Shown here in pieces: positions 59,355 through 64,000 of a DNA stretch of 64,000 nucleotides. The translations under genes and the position numbers were made by a program. Numbering within the stretch: position 1 is the first letter of the stretch; every line of letters begins with the position of its first letter. Source of the stretch: Alligator mississippiensis (lineage: Eukaryota; Chordata; Crocodylia; Alligatoridae); assembly GCF_030867095.1 (NCBI RefSeq), contig NC_081824.1, forward strand, positions 175,344,933 through 175,408,932, written 5' to 3'. Below the pieces are notes generated by a model. That model was given only the letters and a program-made list of their open reading frames with translations, did not search any database and had not been told where the DNA came from.

Positions 59355-62300
59355 TTTCCCTGAAACATCCAGCGCTGGTCACTGTAAAATGAAATTCTGG
59401 CATAGATAGGTATAACAATTGCTATGTTAGAACTGTGATTGTTAGTTCTATGGCTTTGCACTGATTTTATTTATAACCCATTTCTTTGTTGTCATTCTGG
59501 ATGCTCCATGTTTTCCTGGTACTTCCTTTTGTTTCTGTAAAAGAGCATTTTTATTTATGGCAGCCCAAAATGGCTCAAGATTCTGTACATCTGGGGGAGG
59601 GAAAACCCACAGAATTTTCCTCTATTTATACCTTAGCATTTGTAAGCCCTGATTAGTCAGTGGCTTGTTCACAACACTAGTATAGCTATTTTTATACAAT
59701 GCCCTGGGAAGCTTTTTAAGGAAAGTGCTTTGTAACTGGAAACTATATTGTTCAGAAGTTTATTTCCTTGCAAGTAAAGCACTTTTCAGTCAATAATGCT
59801 TGGAACAATGGGATGCTTTTCATCTGTACAATAAGATGATTTTCGGTGTTTTACCGAGCTTTCTTGCCATAATGATGATAATATAATTTGCAGTCCCGGA
59901 AAAGTTGTACTTGGTACTCCCAAAGTGACCTCCACTGAACTTTTTTTTCCCCAGAGTGATTTTCTCTTACGGAAAAGTCATCGTAATGAGACAAAAGGAA
60001 AATATGAATTCAGTAGCCTGAAGCCCTAGTCAAAACTTTCTAAACAGCACTTCTCCAGTGATCCCATAGAGGTCACAATTTGTGTTTTTCCAATGTACAG
60101 CACTGATTCAATTTAAGATGTAGTATGAGAATGCAATGAGAATCTAAACAGAATGGTACCTTTTTACAGCAGCGTGGTAGTGGCACCAGGCTCAGGCCTG
60201 TGCTGCATATTATTGAATTAGCGAGTAAATGAGGACAATAGAAATGTCAGGGGGAAATGTATCACAGCCTGGATTTGGTATATTTTTTGGAAAAGCACCG
60301 ATTAAATAATTTATTACATGACTCTCCAGTCTGATAGGACATGCACAGAAGTCTATTTTACAGAAGTAACAAAGGCTGAGGTTTACATTTCAATTCTGCA
60401 CTGGCTAAAATATAGACGCATAATCCTAAGGAAGGAATTGTGCCTCAGAAGAGGCCCAAATTTTCCTCCTCTCTAGTAGGAATGTGCTACTAGTCTGTAC
60501 AAGTAAGCTATTATCCCCGCCAGCTGAGCTCTGCAGAGGGAGACACTGGAAGAGAAGTCAGGTTTTACCCACTTCACACCCTCTCTTAGGGGAGAGAGTT
60601 GCCAGTGTACAGCCCCCACTCAGCCCTGCATACCAGGACCACGTACTCCAGTAGGGTGCACAGAAGTGTATAGAGAACTATCTTGTTCCTTCTTACACAA
60701 CTGCCCAGACACACCAACTGAGCTGCAGTCTGGCCCTTACTAGGAAGAAACATCCTACAACAACACTGTTGCTAAGTCTGCTCAGAAGTGGGAAAAGCCT
60801 GTGGTTCTGTGCAAGAGTTATGGGGCGTGAGCATTAGTGCAGTCAGCCAGGGTCCACATACTCAGGAGAGCTCTAAGGTGAACCTTTGAAGCATAAAGGC
60901 TTGGAGCAAGTGCCTAGGGCTGTTCTCAGTCACAAACCCAGTCTTGGCAGAAAGGTGGTATCGGCATGGCCTACCACTCTAGCTGCTGCTTCTTGTGTTT
61001 GCAGGCTACACACTCAGTGCCAGCTTCCCCCTGTACTCATCGGGATATCAGCCAGGTCTCCTTCCTGTCTCCTATCCAGACTCCTGTTCTTGGGAGCAGT
61101 GCTAGTTTTTCCTGGAGTGCTGCTGTGTTATGGCCTTTGATATCCATGTCAAGGTTAATGTTTGTTCACCACTCTGGAGTCGAGCAAGGGCAGCACACAA
61201 GCTAGGCCTTAAGTATATGTAGATAGCTAAAGAATATCCACTACAGACCATCAGTTGGGAAACATCAAAACCAAAAACACACCACACAATAGTTCGCATC
61301 AGCCATCAGGAATTTGCACCCACTTCCTGACAGATTTCTTGATGGTTCATTACCAGTGATTAATCAGTCTGACCATTAACCCCATGCATTCCTGAGAGAT
61401 GAGTCTTAAAACACTCTCCTGAATACATTTTCCTTTCTTCTTGAAATATCTTACTGCACAGGGCTTTCCACCATTTCTATGTGGATCAAAAAACAGCATA
61501 ACAGAGACCTAGATTGCTCCAGAAAGTTTTTTGGTTTGTGGTGGATATTGAGAAATATTTTAAGACTGAAAAAAAACCCAGTCATAATCCTGCAAATTTT
61601 ATATAGGTCTAAAAAGCCCATTTAGAGAGTCTATGGGAGCCCAGGGTACATGGTACTTCACATTTTGAAAGCCCTCACACATCAGTTGTCTGGGAAGTAA
61701 GTAATTTACTGTTCTCATTGCACAGGATGGGAAAGAGACACAGAAATTAAGATCAACATTTCTGAAGCATTCGCTGGGGATATGTCCATACAACCCCTAA
61801 ATGAGACTGAAAAAAACCCTGCTCACTTGCATCCAGCTCACAGATTTGTGCGAGGATTGGCTTGGTGTGACCATGACAGTACATATTGACACCAGACTCT
61901 CCCAAAGCTGTTTCTTGGCAGGAGGGCAACTTTTGTGCACGAAGCGGTACAGGTATATTTCTAGGTGTTTGCATCAAGACAGCTTGAGATTCAGAGATGT
62001 TAAACATCTACAGCTTACACTGGCTTTAAGTGGGACTTCTGCATTTTCAGCAACTCTGAAAATCAGAACCAAGTTGGGAACCCAAAATCTGAAGCATCCA
62101 AAAGTAATGCATACTTGGGAGAATTCAAGTTCAGGTGAGCTGCCAAGTGCTGCACCATGACATTAGTTTGGATCAGAATTCAGGACTTACTGCTTCTTAG
62201 TTTGCAAGAAAAGCAATCCAAGACATTTGTGTACTGGTAAGTTTGTCTTGGCTCATGTTGATAAGACCACGGCAAGGGGTCACCTACAGAGAAAGCTCCA

Positions 62301-63060
62301 TTCTTTTATGTCATTACACTCTGAACAGCCACTGAATGTAGGAAACAAGAAGACAAGCAGAGAAATTGTAATTTCTCTTTACAAGTTATTTAATCTTTGC
62401 CACAGAGGAAATCCAAAAGGAGGTGTCGACCCACAGGGAGTGTCGACCCACATCAAAACAGCCTGTAAAGAGCTGAAGCTCATATAAACTCTTTTCAGTG
62501 CTATATAGCATTGGTGAAAAAAGGAACATTTCTCTGGTATTCAATGGAGTAAGCATGCTGGACCAGGAACTTTAAACTTAGTTCTGAACACATAGATTTA
62601 TCCTGCCGAACCTGTGAGATTCTCCTTTCAGCTCAAACAATTTACCACTAATTTGGTTTCAATCTTGGTGCAGTAGATATGGAAATTTTGGACCATCTCA
62701 CTTAGGATGTATTATTGGGTAGATTTTCAGTTGAACCTGCAATCAGCCTTTTCTTGGGTACCTTCCATTTCCTTAGTTTCACATTTGACCTGTGAGCTGT
62801 GACCTCCTTTTCACTTGATCTGGAAGTTCATACACCTAACAGAGAGACACAAAACCAGGTGGAAAAAACCTCTTTTCTGACTAGAACAGTTGTACGAATC
62901 TTAGGCCACTGGCAGATGTTATGCTTAAGATATGATTAACCAGCTAATCACATTTTAAGTAGTTACCCATATTCATGCAATTAATGGTGCGATAAACCAA
63001 GAAATAAGCCATAAAATTATTACACAAAATATGTGGTTGGTTCCCATTGCACCTTATACT
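59355..63060. other. RBKS intron sequence (inferred), old repeat trace
   Basis: A trace of an old amniote repeat lies at 61990-62080 (tttaagtgggacttctgca, caactctgaaaatcagaacc). A 13-bp word GTGTCGACCCACA is repeated at 62423 and 62440. No exon recognised. Confidence 0.4.
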
Positions 63061-63095
63061 GAATGCGTGGCCAGTGCCAATCAGCTGATCAGCCT

Positions 63096-63180
63096 TTGAA
63101 GGGCTCTGGTGCACTGCCATGCCAGCAGTCAACTCATTAGTTTACTGCTGCTCCCAGATGGGGGAGTGCACCAGAGTCTT
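63096..63180. repeat. Imperfect palindrome
   Basis: ggctctggtgcact (63102-63115) is inverted at about 63165-63178 with one mismatch, and inner words (agcagtcaactcattag / gtttactgctgct) also pair. Flanks (gccaatcagctgatc and gccaatcaactgac) continue the symmetry weakly, suggesting a foldback MITE. Confidence 0.5.
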
Positions 63181-63189
63181 GAAGAGCTC

Positions 63190-64000
63190 CAGTGTACTCC
63201 TGAGATTGGGGGTGCCAATCAACTGACTGGTGCTCTGAGCCCAGGTGTACTAGGCACCTGGCTGGCTATTTACTGACACAGGGGGAGCTGAACTGCCCCT
63301 GCATGGCAATCGGATGCAATTTAGATCTGATCCCCAAAGCCACAATGTGTGGCATGGCAGGAGACGCAACTGTTGGGATTGTGGATCAGATCCCGGCGCT
63401 TTCAAATGAACGTCTGTCAGCAGCCTCATTGTATCCAAAGACAGTGCAATGCAACTCTTACCACTCCCCAAATCCTATAAAACTGCCTTTTGCTATAGAT
63501 ATCTGGAAGAACAAGCCCATATGGCAAGACTTGAATTGCATAAGCAAAAGGATGCAGAGTGGTGTGCAGGCATCAGTGATAATGATGATAACAACCGATC
63601 TAAGTTGCCAAGTTTGAGAATGTTCCAATACATGTTTTGCTACAGGGATACAGACTAGCTGTGCAGCTAGATCTATGTTTCCCCAAAGCTAGAGGGGCTG
63701 TACAGATCTAGACTACTGGTTCAAGCCCAGCTCTAAATGTAGCACCTGTGTTTGTAAGTTCCCCACAGCACTTTCTCAAGCTATTTCTCAGATCTCTACA
63801 ACTCAAAACCAGTATTTTGTTCCTGCTGTTGGCTTTACTTATCTCACTTCCCCAAGAATTATGTTGCCCCCTCCATCATTTCTGTCTTTCAAGCTACCTA
63901 ACAAATTTCTATCTAACAAATGCTCACACTTATACATTAGTTCACAATTCCTGTTTAAGAAAAATACGTCCAAAATAATGGGACTATATCCCGACTTCCA
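63190..64000. other. Right end of window, nothing recognised
   Basis: No exon or bounded repeat seen; inferred to lie in an RBKS intron. Confidence 0.35.

Overview
The window looks like nuclear DNA of a sauropsid vertebrate, most likely a crocodilian or turtle. Its interspersed repeats are CR1 LINEs of several ages, many small hAT-type DNA elements and diverged MIR/CORE-SINE-like copies; I saw no Alu- or L1-like sequence. Three host genes can be read directly. The species call is inference from the repeat types.

Left end (1-1.7 kb): after an 86-bp-arm foldback repeat comes a CpG-rich block, then a complete selenocysteine tRNA gene at 1529-1615. This gene has the external promoter used by tRNA-Sec: a PSE about 68 bp and a TATA box about 31 bp upstream, with an octamer about 245 bp upstream. 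From 1.7 to 44.8 kb no host protein gene is recognisable. This stretch holds an AC/ATGC-rich microsatellite, CR1 copies (4.6, 8.2, 13.1, 21.1, 34.1 and 40.4 kb), hAT elements (some nested, several with 8-bp target duplications), a 1.6-kb solo-LTR-like fossil with a 5-bp target duplication (17.6-19.2 kb) and a near-perfect 78-bp mariner-like palindrome (23.6 kb). The CR1 at 40.39-43.31 kb carries almost the whole endonuclease/reverse transcriptase frame, broken by one frameshift.

Right third: MRPL33, a mitochondrial large-subunit ribosomal protein, lies on the + strand in four coding exons (45052-45073, 47130-47148, 51518-51624, 54206-54255). Joined, they give a 65-residue protein collinear with human MRPL33; exon 2 is only 19 nt. 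Its promoter is TATA-less and CpG-rich, with ETS, GC-box, E-box and ZNF143-type motifs. RBKS (ribokinase) follows tail-to-tail on the - strand. Only its last coding exon (55691-55864), with the PfkB GAGDSF signature, is visible; the remaining 8 kb is probably RBKS intron.

The MRPL33-RBKS convergent order matches the mammalian order as I know it (human 2p23). The Sec-tRNA gene lies on a different chromosome in human (19q13). No new multi-gene system was found. The most useful observations are the Sec-tRNA locus and its linkage, the MRPL33 microexon, the nearly intact CR1 and the nested or palindromic DNA elements.
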